A stretch of DNA of 64,000 nucleotides, taken from the NCBI GenBank assembly GCA_017644005.1, contig JAEPMJ010000001.1, positions 1,116,001 to 1,180,000 on the forward strand, written 5' to 3'. This DNA is from Rhizobiaceae bacterium. Lineage in GTDB: Bacteria > Pseudomonadota > Alphaproteobacteria > Rhizobiales > Rhizobiaceae. Under the pieces are notes generated by a model, which was not told where the DNA came from, searched no databases, and saw only the letters and a program-made list of their open reading frames with translations. The stretch's first letter is position 1; every line of letters begins with the position of its first letter. The position numbers were made by a program, and so were the translations under genes. Below, piece by piece: positions 17,889 to 26,848 of the stretch.

Positions 17889-17925
17889 CCATCAATCTCT
17901 GCTTATTGAAACCGAAAACGCACCG

Positions 17926-19128
17926 ATGACCACAAGACTGTTTGTCAATATGCGGCTCGCAACGATGCGCGGCGGCACGCCCTACGGGCTGCTTGAAGAC
18001 CATGCCGTCGGCATCGAAAGCGGCCGCATTGCGCTGGTGGCTCCCGAGGGCGATATCCCTTCCAGCTGGCGCAGCGCCGAGCGTATCGACCTCGGCGGCC
18101 GGCTGGTGACGCCAGCCCTCATCGATTGCCATACGCATATCGTTTTCGGCGGCAACCGAGCGCGCGAATTCGAGATGCGGCTCGAAGGCGCAAGCTATGA
18201 AGAGATCGCGCGGGCCGGCGGCGGCATCGTGTCGACCATGTCGGCGACGCGGGCGGCAAGCGAGGGCGAACTTGTCGAATCGGCGCTGCCACGCCTCGAC
18301 GCCCTGATCGCAGAAGGCGTATCGACCATTGAGATCAAGTCCGGTTACGGGCTGACCGTCGAGCACGAATTGAAGATGCTGCGCGCGGCGCGGCGGCTCG
18401 GCGAAATGCGACCCGTCCGTATCGTTACGTCATGGCTCGCCGCGCATGCGCTGCCGCCCGAATACAAGGATCGCCCGGACGGCTACATCGGTGAGGTCGT
18501 GCTGCCAGGCATGACCCAGGCGAAGGCAGAGGGGCTTGCCGACGCCGTTGATGGCTTCTGCGAGGGCATCGCCTTTTCGCCCGATCAGATGCAGCGTGTA
18601 TTCGAACATGCGCACAAGCTCGGCCTGCCGGTGAAACTGCATGCCGAGCAGCTGTCCAATCTCGGCGGCGCGGCTCTTGCTGCGCGCCATGGCGCCAGGT
18701 CGGCCGACCATCTGGAATATCTCGACGCGGCCGGAGTGAAGGCAATGGCCGAGCACGGCACGGTGGCGGTGCTCCTTCCGGGCGCATTCTACACGCTACG
18801 CGAGACTCAATTGCCGCCCGTGCAGCTGTTGCGCGATGCTGGCGTGCCGATCGCGATTGCGACCGACTGCAACCCAGGTTCCTCGCCGCTCGCCTCCTTG
18901 CTGCTGACCATGAACATGGCCTGCACGCTGTTCCGCATGACGCCGGAAGAAGCGCTGGCCGGCGTGACGCGCAACGCCGCATCGGCGCTGGGCCTTTCTG
19001 GAGAAATCGGAACCATCGAGGAAGGCAAATCCGCCGAACTCGCGGTCTGGAACGCCGAAGAGCCGGCCGAGCTGGCCTATCGCATCGGCTTCAACCCGCT
19101 TCATCTGCGCATTGGGGGAGAAAATTGA
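17926..19128 (+). CDS. hutI: Imidazolonepropionase HutI
   Basis: A 400-residue amidohydrolase with [15 protein letters not shown] (H69, H71 as metal ligands), [12 protein letters not shown] and [10 protein letters not shown]. It opens the ring of 4-imidazolone-5-propionate to formiminoglutamate, the third step of histidine degradation. It heads the plus-strand operon hutI-hutH-hutG-hutU. The hutH start codon follows its stop directly (TGAATG). Expected to be induced when HutC leaves the operator upstream. Confidence 0.95.
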   Translation: MTTRLFVNMRLATMRGGTPYGLLEDHAVGIESGRIALVAPEGDIPSSWRSAERIDLGGRLVTPALIDCHTHIVFGGNRAREFEMRLEGASYEEIARAGGGIVSTMSATRAASEGELVESALPRLDALIAEGVSTIEIKSGYGLTVEHELKMLRAARRLGEMRPVRIVTSWLAAHALPPEYKDRPDGYIGEVVLPGMTQAKAEGLADAVDGFCEGIAFSPDQMQRVFEHAHKLGLPVKLHAEQLSNLGGAALAARHGARSADHLEYLDAAGVKAMAEHGTVAVLLPGAFYTLRETQLPPVQLLRDAGVPIAIATDCNPGSSPLASLLLTMNMACTLFRMTPEEALAGVTRNAASALGLSGEIGTIEEGKSAELAVWNAEEPAELAYRIGFNPLHLRIGGEN

Positions 19129-20664
19129 ATGACGCTTGTGCTGCAACCGGGAAAGGTCACCATTCAGGACCTGGAACGTGTCTGGCGAGAGATGCCACCG
19201 GTACGGCTCGACCCGTCCTGCCATACGGCAATTGAAGCGGCGGCGGCGCGCATCGGCAGCATCGCGCGCGGCAACGAGGCGATCTACGGCGTCAATACGG
19301 GTTTCGGCAAGCTGGCCAGCGTCAGCATTCCGCCGCACGACGTGGAGACCCTGCAGCGCAACCTGATCCTCTCGCACTGCTGCGGCATCGGCGCACCGTT
19401 TTCGGAGCAGATCGTGCGGCTGGTCATGGCCCTGAAACTGCTGTCTCTGGGGCGCGGCGCGTCGGGTGTGCGTATGGACGTGATCCGACTGATTGAGGAG
19501 ATGCTGGCACGCGGCGTCATCCCGCTCATTCCCGAGAAAGGATCGGTGGGCGCCTCTGGCGATCTCGCGCCGCTTGCCCACATGGCGGCAACCATGATGG
19601 GCGAGGGTGAGGCCTATTTCGGCGGCGAACGGTTGTCGGCAGCCGACGCACTTGGAAAAGCGGGACTGGAGCCGGTGGTCTTTCAGGCCAAGGAAGGCAT
19701 CGCGCTGATCAACGGCACTCAGGTCTCGACGGCACTGGCGCTGGCCGGGCTGTTTCGCGCCCACCGGGCTGCACGGTCGGCGCTGATCACCGGCGCTCTG
19801 TCGACCGACGCGGCAATGGGGTCGTCAGCGCCGTTTCATCCTGAAATACACGCACTGCGCGGCCACCGCGGGCAGATCGACGCTGCTGCCGCGCTGACGT
19901 CGCTGCTCGACGGGTCCGAGATCCGCGAGAGCCATCGCGAGGGCGACCAGCGCGTGCAGGACCCCTATTGCATCCGCTGCCAGCCGCAGGTCGATGGCGC
20001 CTGCCTAGACATCCTCCGGCAAGCCGCACACACGCTGACAATCGAGGCCAATGCCGTCACCGACAATCCGCTCATTCTGTCTGACGGCAGCGTGGTGTCG
20101 GGCGGCAATTTCCACGCCGAACCCGTGGCGTTGGCAGCAGACCAGATCGCGCTTGCCGTTTGCGAGATCGGCGCCATCGCCCAGCGGCGCATCGCGCTGC
20201 TTGTCGATCCGGCGCTTTCATTCGGGCTGCCGGCTTTTCTGTCTCCGAAGCCCGGGCTGAATTCCGGACTGATGATCGCCGAAGTCACCTCGGCGGCGCT
20301 GATGTCGGAGAACAAGCAGATGGCGCACCCTGCCTCTGTCGACTCCACACCGACCTCCGCCAACCAAGAAGATCATGTGTCGATGGCCTGCCACGGCGCG
20401 CGCCGCCTCACGCCGATGACGGAAAATCTCTTCGGCATCATCGGCATCGAGGCGCTGACAGCTGCTCAGGGAGTCGATTTGCGCGCGCCGCTGAAGACGA
20501 GCGCCGAATTGCAGAACGCGCACAAGGCCATACGGGGTGCTGCTGCGATGATCACTGAAGACAGGTTCATGGCGGTGGATCTGGAAGCAGCTTCCGAACT
20601 CGTTAGCTCAGGCGGCCTCAATGCATCCGTGAGCGCGGGCATCCTGCCGGAGCTTGATGCATGA
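19129..20664 (+). CDS. hutH: Histidine ammonia-lyase HutH
   Basis: A 511-residue lyase. The Ala142-Ser143-Gly144 triad in [11 protein letters not shown] cyclises to the MIO cofactor, at the same residue number as in the Pseudomonas enzyme. It deaminates histidine to urocanate, the first step and the source of the inducer. Further family blocks are YGVNTGFGK near the start and the NQEDHVSM region at about residue 415. GGGGGAG at 19115-19121 is its ribosome-binding site. Its stop overlaps hutG by ATGA. Confidence 0.97.
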   Translation: MTLVLQPGKVTIQDLERVWREMPPVRLDPSCHTAIEAAAARIGSIARGNEAIYGVNTGFGKLASVSIPPHDVETLQRNLILSHCCGIGAPFSEQIVRLVMALKLLSLGRGASGVRMDVIRLIEEMLARGVIPLIPEKGSVGASGDLAPLAHMAATMMGEGEAYFGGERLSAADALGKAGLEPVVFQAKEGIALINGTQVSTALALAGLFRAHRAARSALITGALSTDAAMGSSAPFHPEIHALRGHRGQIDAAAALTSLLDGSEIRESHREGDQRVQDPYCIRCQPQVDGACLDILRQAAHTLTIEANAVTDNPLILSDGSVVSGGNFHAEPVALAADQIALAVCEIGAIAQRRIALLVDPALSFGLPAFLSPKPGLNSGLMIAEVTSAALMSENKQMAHPASVDSTPTSANQEDHVSMACHGARRLTPMTENLFGIIGIEALTAAQGVDLRAPLKTSAELQNAHKAIRGAAAMITEDRFMAVDLEAASELVSSGGLNASVSAGILPELDA

Positions 20665-21473
20665 ACCCGGTTGAAGTCACTCGGGGCTCCTCGCCCGTTA
20701 TCCTGGGACTTCCCCATACTGGCACCCATGTTCCGCAAGACATCAGGGACCGCCTCAACGACGAGGGGCGCAAGCTGCGCGATACGGACTGGCACGTCCA
20801 CCGGCTTTACGACGGCCTGCTGCCCGGCGCGACGACGGTTCGGGCGAACTTCCACCGCTACGTAATCGACGCCAATCGCGACCCGGGCGGCCAGAGCCTC
20901 TATCCCGGACAGAACACCACCAGCCTTGTGCCGCTGACCGATTTCGACAACCAGCCGATCTGGAAGAACGGCGCGGAACCGGATGCTCGCGACATCGAAA
21001 AGCGCATCGCCGATTTCCACGCACCCTATCACGCCGCGTTGCAAGCCGAGATCGATCGGGTTCTGGCAGAGCACGAAATCGCAATCCTCTACGATTGTCA
21101 CTCGATCCGCTCGCACTGCCCATTCCTGTTCGACGGGCGGCTGCCGGATTTCAACATCGGCACGAACAACGGCGCCACCTGCGCGCCGGCACTGGAGCTT
21201 GCCGTCGCCGACATCTGCTCGGCGGCCGAGGGCTATGACCACGTCGTCAATGGCCGCTTCCTCGGCGGCTGGACGACGCGCCATTATGGCGCACCGGTGA
21301 AGTCCGTGCATGCGATCCAGATGGAGCTGGCGCAGGCAACCCATCTCACGACCGAAGAACCGCCATTCGACTATGACGTGCAAAAGGCGGAACGACTGCG
21401 TGTCCATCTGGGCGCCATTCTGAACCGCCTCAACGAAATCGCGCTCGCAATCACACCCGGAGCCAAACCATGA
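20661..21473 (+). CDS. hutG: N-formylglutamate deformylase HutG
   Basis: A 270-residue N-formylglutamate amidohydrolase with [11 protein letters not shown] near the N-terminus, the DANRDPGG block and LYDCHSIRS, which hold likely zinc ligands. It releases formate and glutamate from the HutF product. Presence of both hutF and hutG means the five-step route with formate release. The start overlaps the hutH stop (ATGA) and the stop overlaps the hutU start (ATGA), so translation is coupled through three genes. Confidence 0.94.
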   Translation: MNPVEVTRGSSPVILGLPHTGTHVPQDIRDRLNDEGRKLRDTDWHVHRLYDGLLPGATTVRANFHRYVIDANRDPGGQSLYPGQNTTSLVPLTDFDNQPIWKNGAEPDARDIEKRIADFHAPYHAALQAEIDRVLAEHEIAILYDCHSIRSHCPFLFDGRLPDFNIGTNNGATCAPALELAVADICSAAEGYDHVVNGRFLGGWTTRHYGAPVKSVHAIQMELAQATHLTTEEPPFDYDVQKAERLRVHLGAILNRLNEIALAITPGAKP

Positions 21474-23143
21474 CGAATCCACGCCACAACATCCGCGACG
21501 TACGTTCACCGCGCGGTCCCGAGATCAGCGCCAAGAGCTGGGTGACGGAGGCCCCCTTGCGCATGCTGATGAACAATCTCGACGCCGAAGTTGCGGAGAA
21601 TCCGCACGAGTTGGTGGTTTATGGCGGCATTGGCCGCGCTGCCCGCACCTGGGACGATTTCGACCGAATTGCCGCATCGCTGCGCACGCTGGAAGGCGAC
21701 GAAACGCTGCTCGTGCAGTCGGGCAAACCGGTTGGCGTGTTCAAGACCCATGCCGACGCGCCGCGCGTCCTGATCGCCAATTCCAACCTCGTGCCGCATT
21801 GGGCCGACTGGGACCATTTCAACGAACTCGACCGCAAAGGCCTGATGATGTACGGCCAGATGACGGCGGGGTCGTGGATCTATATCGGCACGCAGGGCAT
21901 CGTGCAGGGCACCTACGAGACCTTCGTCGAGGCGGGCCGCCAGCACTATGACGGCGACCTCAAGGGCAAGTGGATCCTGACCGCCGGGCTCGGCGGCATG
22001 GGCGGCGCGCAGCCGCTTGCGGCGGTGATGGCCGGTGCCTGCTGCCTGGCCATCGAGTGTAATCCCGATTCCATCGATTTCAGGCTGCGCACCAGATATC
22101 TCGACGAGAAGGCCGAGACCATCGACGAAGCGCTGGCGATGATCGAACGCTGGACAAAGGCGGGCGAGGCGAAATCCGTCGGCCTGCTTGGCAACGCGGC
22201 CGAAATCCTGCCCGAGCTGCGCCGGCGCGGTGTGCGGCCGGACATGCTGACCGACCAGACCTCTGCCCACGATCCGGTCAACGGCTATCTGCCCAAAGGC
22301 TGGACGATGGGCGAGTGGCGCGAGAAACGCGAGAGCGATCCGAAAGCGGTCGAAAAGGCGGCACGCGCGTCAATGCGCGAACATGTCGAGGCAATGGTTG
22401 CCTACTGGAACGACGGCGTGCCGACGCTCGACTACGGCAACAATATCCGCCAGGTGGCCAAGGACGAAGGTCTCGAAGACGCCTTCGCGTTTCCGGGTTT
22501 CGTGCCGGCCTACATCCGGCCGCTGTTCTGCCGCGGCGTCGGTCCGTTCCGGTGGGCGGCACTCTCCGGCGACCCCGAGGATATCTACAAGACCGATGCA
22601 AAGGTGAAGGAGCTGCTCCCCGACAACGAGCATCTGCACCGCTGGCTCGACATGGCCAAGGAACGCATTTCATTCCAGGGTCTGCCGGCGCGCATCTGCT
22701 GGGTTGGGCTGGGCGACAGGCACCGGCTGGGGCTCGCCTTCAACGAGATGGTGGCAAAAGGCGAACTTTCGGCACCCGTGGTGATCGGGCGCGACCATCT
22801 CGATTCCGGCTCGGTCGCTTCGCCCAACCGCGAGACGGAAGCGATGAAGGACGGCTCCGACGCCGTGTCCGACTGGCCGTTGCTCAACGCGCTGCTCAAC
22901 TGCGCCTCGGGCGCGACCTGGGTGTCACTGCATCACGGCGGCGGCGTGGGCATGGGCTTTTCGCAGCATTCCGGCATGGTGATCTGCGCCGACGGCACGG
23001 ATGATGCTGCCCGCAGGCTAGAACGTGTATTGTGGAACGACCCGGCGACGGGCGTCATGCGGCACGCCGATGCCGGCTACGAGATCGCGCTGGATTGCGC
23101 GCGCGAAAAGGGCCTCAAGCTGCCCGGCATTCTGGGCAACTGA
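21470..23143 (+). CDS. hutU: Urocanate hydratase HutU
   Basis: A 557-residue NAD-dependent urocanase, the usual length. Family blocks include [36 protein letters not shown] (NAD-binding), TDQTSAHDP and HHGGGVGMG. It converts urocanate to imidazolonepropionate, the second step. It is the last catabolic gene of the plus-strand hut operon. Only 32 bp separate it from the TRAP transporter binding-protein gene, with no terminator between. Confidence 0.97.
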   Translation: MTNPRHNIRDVRSPRGPEISAKSWVTEAPLRMLMNNLDAEVAENPHELVVYGGIGRAARTWDDFDRIAASLRTLEGDETLLVQSGKPVGVFKTHADAPRVLIANSNLVPHWADWDHFNELDRKGLMMYGQMTAGSWIYIGTQGIVQGTYETFVEAGRQHYDGDLKGKWILTAGLGGMGGAQPLAAVMAGACCLAIECNPDSIDFRLRTRYLDEKAETIDEALAMIERWTKAGEAKSVGLLGNAAEILPELRRRGVRPDMLTDQTSAHDPVNGYLPKGWTMGEWREKRESDPKAVEKAARASMREHVEAMVAYWNDGVPTLDYGNNIRQVAKDEGLEDAFAFPGFVPAYIRPLFCRGVGPFRWAALSGDPEDIYKTDAKVKELLPDNEHLHRWLDMAKERISFQGLPARICWVGLGDRHRLGLAFNEMVAKGELSAPVVIGRDHLDSGSVASPNRETEAMKDGSDAVSDWPLLNALLNCASGATWVSLHHGGGVGMGFSQHSGMVICADGTDDAARRLERVLWNDPATGVMRHADAGYEIALDCAREKGLKLPGILGN

Positions 23144-23175
23144 GCTACCCGCAGGGAGCAATGGGAGAAACGATC

Positions 23176-24261
23176 ATGAAAAGACGCGAATTCCTCAAAA
23201 CCGCGGCGATCGGCGCAGGTGCCGCCACACTCGCCACACCGGCTATCGCGCAGGAGAAGCGCGAATGGAAGATGGTCACTGCCTGGCCGAAGAACCTGCC
23301 GGGGCCCGGTGTCGCGGCGCAGCTTCTGGCCGATCGCATCACGACACTTTCGGGCGGCCGCATCGAGGTAAAGCTGTTCGCCGCCGGCGAGCTCGTACCG
23401 GGCAATGGCGTGTTCGACGCCGTGTCGGAAGGCACCGCCGAGCTCTACCACGCCGTTCCCGCCTACTGGGGATCGAAATCGAAGGGCATTCTCCTGTTCG
23501 GATCGCAGCCCTTTGGCCTTCGCGCGGACGAGCAGATTGGCTGGCTGACGCATGGCGGAGGCCAGGCGCTCTATGACGAAATCTATGGCCGCTTCGGGCT
23601 GAAGCCGTTCCTGTGCGGCAATTCAGGACCGCAATGGGCCGGTTGGTTCCGCGAGGAAATCAACTCCGTCGACGATCTCAAGGGTCTGAAATTCCGCACC
23701 ACCGGCCTGGCGTCCGAGATGTGCGCCAAAATCGGGATGGCCGTGCAGGCGATGGGCGGACGCGACATGTTCCAGGCGCTACAGTCCGGCGCGCTGGATG
23801 CGGGCGAGTTCATCGGTCCCTGGACCGACAGCGCACTGGGCTTCCAGCAAGTGGCCAAAAACTACTACTGGCCCGGTGTCGGGGAACCCTCTTCCGCCGA
23901 AGAATGCGTGGTCAACGCGAAGGCCTATGCCGACCTTCCGGACGATCTGAAGCAGGTTGTGTCGCTCGCCTGCGAGAGCCTCTACAATCCGGTCTGGACG
24001 GAATACACCACCAAACACGCGCTTGCGCTCGAAAAACTGGTCGCCGAAGAGGGTGTTCAGGTCAAGAAGCTGCCAGATGACGTGATCGTGGCCATGGGCA
24101 ACGCCGCCGGCGAGGTGATCGCCGATCTGCGCAACGACAGTGACGAGCTCGTCCAGCGCATCACGGAGAGCTTCCTTGCCTACCGCAAATCTGTCTCGGC
24201 CTATATGGTCTACGCCGACAACGGGCAGATGAACGCCCGTGCGATGGACTATAAATACTAG
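23176..24261 (+). CDS. TRAP transporter substrate-binding protein (DctP type), Tat-exported
   Basis: A 361-residue periplasmic binding protein of the DctP family. The N-terminus MKRREFLKTAAIGAGAA with cleavage near AIAQ is a twin-arginine signal. The body has the TRAP signature LKGLKFRTTG, with the arginine that usually contacts a carboxylate. ATG 23176 is chosen because GGGAG lies 8 bp upstream; an ATG at 23161 has poor spacing. It follows hutU directly and precedes the two membrane subunits. A substrate of the histidine pathway (histidine, urocanate or a related acid) is inferred only from the position. The sequence resembles the mannitol/chloroaromatic-type group. Confidence 0.88.
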   Translation: MKRREFLKTAAIGAGAATLATPAIAQEKREWKMVTAWPKNLPGPGVAAQLLADRITTLSGGRIEVKLFAAGELVPGNGVFDAVSEGTAELYHAVPAYWGSKSKGILLFGSQPFGLRADEQIGWLTHGGGQALYDEIYGRFGLKPFLCGNSGPQWAGWFREEINSVDDLKGLKFRTTGLASEMCAKIGMAVQAMGGRDMFQALQSGALDAGEFIGPWTDSALGFQQVAKNYYWPGVGEPSSAEECVVNAKAYADLPDDLKQVVSLACESLYNPVWTEYTTKHALALEKLVAEEGVQVKKLPDDVIVAMGNAAGEVIADLRNDSDELVQRITESFLAYRKSVSAYMVYADNGQMNARAMDYKY

Positions 24262-24268
24262 AAGAAAT

Positions 24269-24299
24269 ACGCACCGGTGCTGCGTCAGCGCCGGTGCGT
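24269..24299 (+). promoter_or_regulatory. Stable hairpin between TRAP binding-protein and permease genes
   Basis: ACGCACCGGTGCTG-CGT-CAGCGCCGGTGCGT folds into a 14-bp stem with one G-U pair and a 3-nt loop, 7 bp after the binding-protein stop. There is no T-run, so it is not a full terminator. Such stems typically protect the upstream mRNA from 3' exonucleases and leave more binding protein than permease. Confidence 0.7.
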
Positions 24300-24308
24300 C
24301 AGCGCCGG
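24281..24308 (+). repeat. Exact 14-bp tandem duplication in the TRAP intergenic hairpin
   Basis: TGCGTCAGCGCCGG occurs twice in a row (24281-24294 and 24295-24308). The first copy forms the 3' arm of the hairpin and the second runs into the ribosome-binding site of the next gene. The copies can compete for the same 5' arm. Confidence 0.85.
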
Positions 24309-24317
24309 GGGACATGA

Positions 24318-24818
24318 ATGGCTGCGCTCGCCGATGCGCTTGACCGGGTGAACCGCGCGGTGGGTAGCGTGGTCTGCTGGTGCGCCCTGGCAATGATGGT
24401 GCTGCAGTTCATCATCGTGCTTCTGCGGTATGTTTTCGGCATCAGTTTTATCGCCCTCAGCGAAAGCGTGCTTTACCTCCACGCCACCCTGTTCATGCTG
24501 GGCGCCGGCTACACGCTACTGATGAACGGCCATGTGCGCGTCGACATCTTCTACGCCAAAGCCGCCCCGCGGCGACAATCAGCGGTCGACCTATTCGGGC
24601 ATCTGGCGCTGCTGCTGCCCTCCATGCTCGTGCTGCTCTATTGGACCTGGCCTTCGGTGCGAAATTCCTGGGCCATACTGGAAGGTCCGATTTCGGTCGG
24701 CGGCATTCCGGCGTCCTTCCTCCTGAAATCGCTGATCCCGGCCTTCTGTGTCCTTCTGATCGTGCAATCGGTATCGGGCCTGCTGCGCGACATCGCCCGC
24801 CTGCGTGATGACGCATGA
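24318..24818 (+). CDS. TRAP transporter small permease (DctQ type)
   Basis: A 166-residue membrane protein with four predicted segments, the size and topology of DctQ subunits (family block HVRVDIFY at about residues 73-80). The ATG at 24318 has GGGGG 7-8 bp upstream. Its stop overlaps the large subunit start (ATGA at 24815-24818), which implies coupled translation and a fixed ratio. It acts with the binding protein and DctM as an ion-gradient-driven importer. Confidence 0.88.
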   Translation: MAALADALDRVNRAVGSVVCWCALAMMVLQFIIVLLRYVFGISFIALSESVLYLHATLFMLGAGYTLLMNGHVRVDIFYAKAAPRRQSAVDLFGHLALLLPSMLVLLYWTWPSVRNSWAILEGPISVGGIPASFLLKSLIPAFCVLLIVQSVSGLLRDIARLRDDA

Positions 24819-26368
24819 TGCTGCCGCTCGACATCATCATGTTCGCGGCGCTGATCGCCTTCATCCTGCTGGGCTTCCCGGTGGCATTTTCTATCGCAGG
24901 TGTCGCCACGCTTTTCGCATTCATCGGCTGGGCGACCGGCACGATGGACATCACCCTGCTCGGCGCGCTCGGCCAGCGCGTCTTCGGTGTGCTCACCAAT
25001 GATGTGCTGATCGCCATTCCGCTGTTCGTTCTGATGGGCGTTGTGCTCGAGAAAAGCCGTATCGCGGAAGAGCTGCTCGAAACGATGGGCCGCCTTTTCG
25101 GCCGGCTGCGCGGCGGACTCGGCGTATCGGTCGTACTCGTTGGCACGCTGCTGGCGGCTTCCACCGGCATTGTCGGCGCCACCGTGATCGCGATGGGCAT
25201 GATCGCGCTGCCGACCATGCTACGCAACGGATACGACCCGAAGCTTGCTGCCGGCACGGTGTGCACCGCGGGCACGCTCGGCCAGATCATCCCGCCTTCG
25301 ACGCTGCTCATCATTCTCTCCGACGTGATGTCGAACGCCTACCAACAGGCGCAGTTCGAGCAGGGCAAGTTTTCGATCGAGACGATCTCGGTGGGTGAGA
25401 TCTTTGCCGGCGCATTGCTGCCCGGCCTGACGCTCGTGGTGCTCTACATTCTCTATATTCTCTGCCGCGCCTGGCTGGTGCCGGAGGACGCCCCCGCAGC
25501 GTCGCAGCTTGAAGAAAGTCCCTCGGCGCGCGAGGTGGCGGGCGCCATCCTTCCGCCCGTCATCCTGATTGTCGCCGTGCTCGGCGCCATTCTCGGCGGT
25601 ATCGCGACACCGACTGAAGCAGCGTCGGTGGGTGCCGTCGGCACGATGCTGCTTGCCGGGCACCGGCTCGGTGCGCCGCGCTGGCTCGTCCTAAGCGGCG
25701 CTGTTGCGTTGCTGCTTCTGGCCGTCGCCGCGGGCGCTGCACCCGTGCGCCTGCAACGCAGCGATGTGACAGCGTTGGGGTGGCTGCAGGGCGGCGCCTA
25801 CGCGCTGCTGGCGCTTGCCGGGCTCGTGGCACTCGTCATTACCCTGCTGCGCATTCACGCCAGCGGGCTGCTGGTGCCTGCGCTCAAATCGACCATGACC
25901 GTCACCTCGATGATCTTCGCCACCATCATTGCCGCCAGTATATTCTCGCTGGTCTTTATCGGGCTTGGCGGCGAGGAGCGTATCGAGGAGCTTCTGACTG
26001 CGATGCCCGGCGGGCCCACCGGCGCGTTGATCTTCTGCATGCTGCTGATATTCGTGCTCGGGTTCTTCCTGGATTTCGTCGAGATCACGGTGATCGTGCT
26101 GCCATTGGTTGCGCCGCTGCTCATCCTGATGGGGCACGACCCGGTGTGGCTGTCGATCCTGATCGCGATCAACCTGCAGACGTCATTCCTGACGCCGCCC
26201 TTCGGATTCTCGCTCTTCTATCTCCGGGGAGCAGCGCCGCCAGAAATCACCACCGGGCACATTTATGCCGGCGTGGCACCCTTCATACTGCTGCAAATCG
26301 TGGGCGTGGCGATCATCTGGTTTCTGCCGGCAATCCCAACCTATCTGCCTTCCGTGCTATTTCCCTGA
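24815..26368 (+). CDS. TRAP transporter large permease (DctM type)
   Basis: A 517-residue polytopic membrane protein. DctM blocks are clear: FPVAFSIAGVA, IPLFVLMGVVLEKS, GATVIAMGMIALPTML, IIPPSTLLIIL and, near the C-terminus, LTPPFGFSLFYLRG. Typical DctM proteins have about 425 residues; the extra length is mainly a hydrophobic insertion at about residues 270-345 with two additional predicted segments, a feature of the mannitol/chloroaromatic-type branch. Its 3' end overlaps the convergent GFA gene by 12 bp. It is the last gene of the hut-TRAP block. Confidence 0.9.
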   Translation: MMLPLDIIMFAALIAFILLGFPVAFSIAGVATLFAFIGWATGTMDITLLGALGQRVFGVLTNDVLIAIPLFVLMGVVLEKSRIAEELLETMGRLFGRLRGGLGVSVVLVGTLLAASTGIVGATVIAMGMIALPTMLRNGYDPKLAAGTVCTAGTLGQIIPPSTLLIILSDVMSNAYQQAQFEQGKFSIETISVGEIFAGALLPGLTLVVLYILYILCRAWLVPEDAPAASQLEESPSAREVAGAILPPVILIVAVLGAILGGIATPTEAASVGAVGTMLLAGHRLGAPRWLVLSGAVALLLLAVAAGAAPVRLQRSDVTALGWLQGGAYALLALAGLVALVITLLRIHASGLLVPALKSTMTVTSMIFATIIAASIFSLVFIGLGGEERIEELLTAMPGGPTGALIFCMLLIFVLGFFLDFVEITVIVLPLVAPLLILMGHDPVWLSILIAINLQTSFLTPPFGFSLFYLRGAAPPEITTGHIYAGVAPFILLQIVGVAIIWFLPAIPTYLPSVLFP

Positions 26369-26839
26369 CGGGGCTTCATCGCCGCCCAGAACGGTGCGAC
26401 GGCGCGCGAGGCTCTCCTTCGACCAGTACTTTTCGCGGTCGTAATATTGCGGCACGGCCGGCGTACCTTCGGGCAGGATTACCCAGGGCTGTTTGCTTTC
26501 GGTGAAGATATGTATCTGGGGCGGGCAGGCATCGGGATCATCCAAAGTACCGATTCGAACGAAACGGAACTTTGGCCCGGCTCCGGCATAGGCGCTCCAC
26601 AAACCCACCCTGCAATGAGGGCATCGGCTGATCTGTTGCCCCTTGCCACTTGCGGTCGGCGTGTCGACAACCACCGGTTCGCCCGCAAGAAGCTCGATGT
26701 GATTGGTTTCGATCAGTGCATTCAGCACGAACGCGGAACCGGTCTCACGCTGACACCAGCGGCAATGGCAGCAATGGACAAAAAGCGGCTTTGCCTTCAG
26801 TCGGTAGCGGACCGCTCGACAGGTACATCCACCTTCCAT
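26357..26839 (-). CDS. GFA family zinc protein (glutathione-dependent formaldehyde-activating type)
   Basis: A 160-residue protein with the GFA zinc signature: GGCTCRAVRY, CCHCRWCQRETGS and SRCPHC supply the cysteine ligands. The ATG at 26839 has AGGAGG 5 bp upstream; GTG 26842 would be too close. The family name comes from a Paracoccus enzyme that speeds the condensation of formaldehyde with glutathione, but most members are uncharacterised and the role here is open. It lies 9 bp downstream of nothing on its own strand except the hydrolase-OsmC gene beyond it (stop at 26849 faces upstream), so it may be the second gene of that transcript... its start is 9 bp left of that stop, consistent with an operon. 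Confidence 0.85.
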   Translation of the reverse strand: MEGGCTCRAVRYRLKAKPLFVHCCHCRWCQRETGSAFVLNALIETNHIELLAGEPVVVDTPTASGKGQQISRCPHCRVGLWSAYAGAGPKFRFVRIGTLDDPDACPPQIHIFTESKQPWVILPEGTPAVPQYYDREKYWSKESLARRRTVLGGDEAPSGK

Positions 26840-26848
26840 CACATCCTC

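Noticed and set aside
24269..24299. Intrinsic terminator separating the TRAP binding protein from its permease
   Set aside because: The stem is strong but no T-run follows, and the downstream genes are needed for the same transporter. A processing or stabilising stem is more likely. The same holds for 36396, 49165 and 63911.
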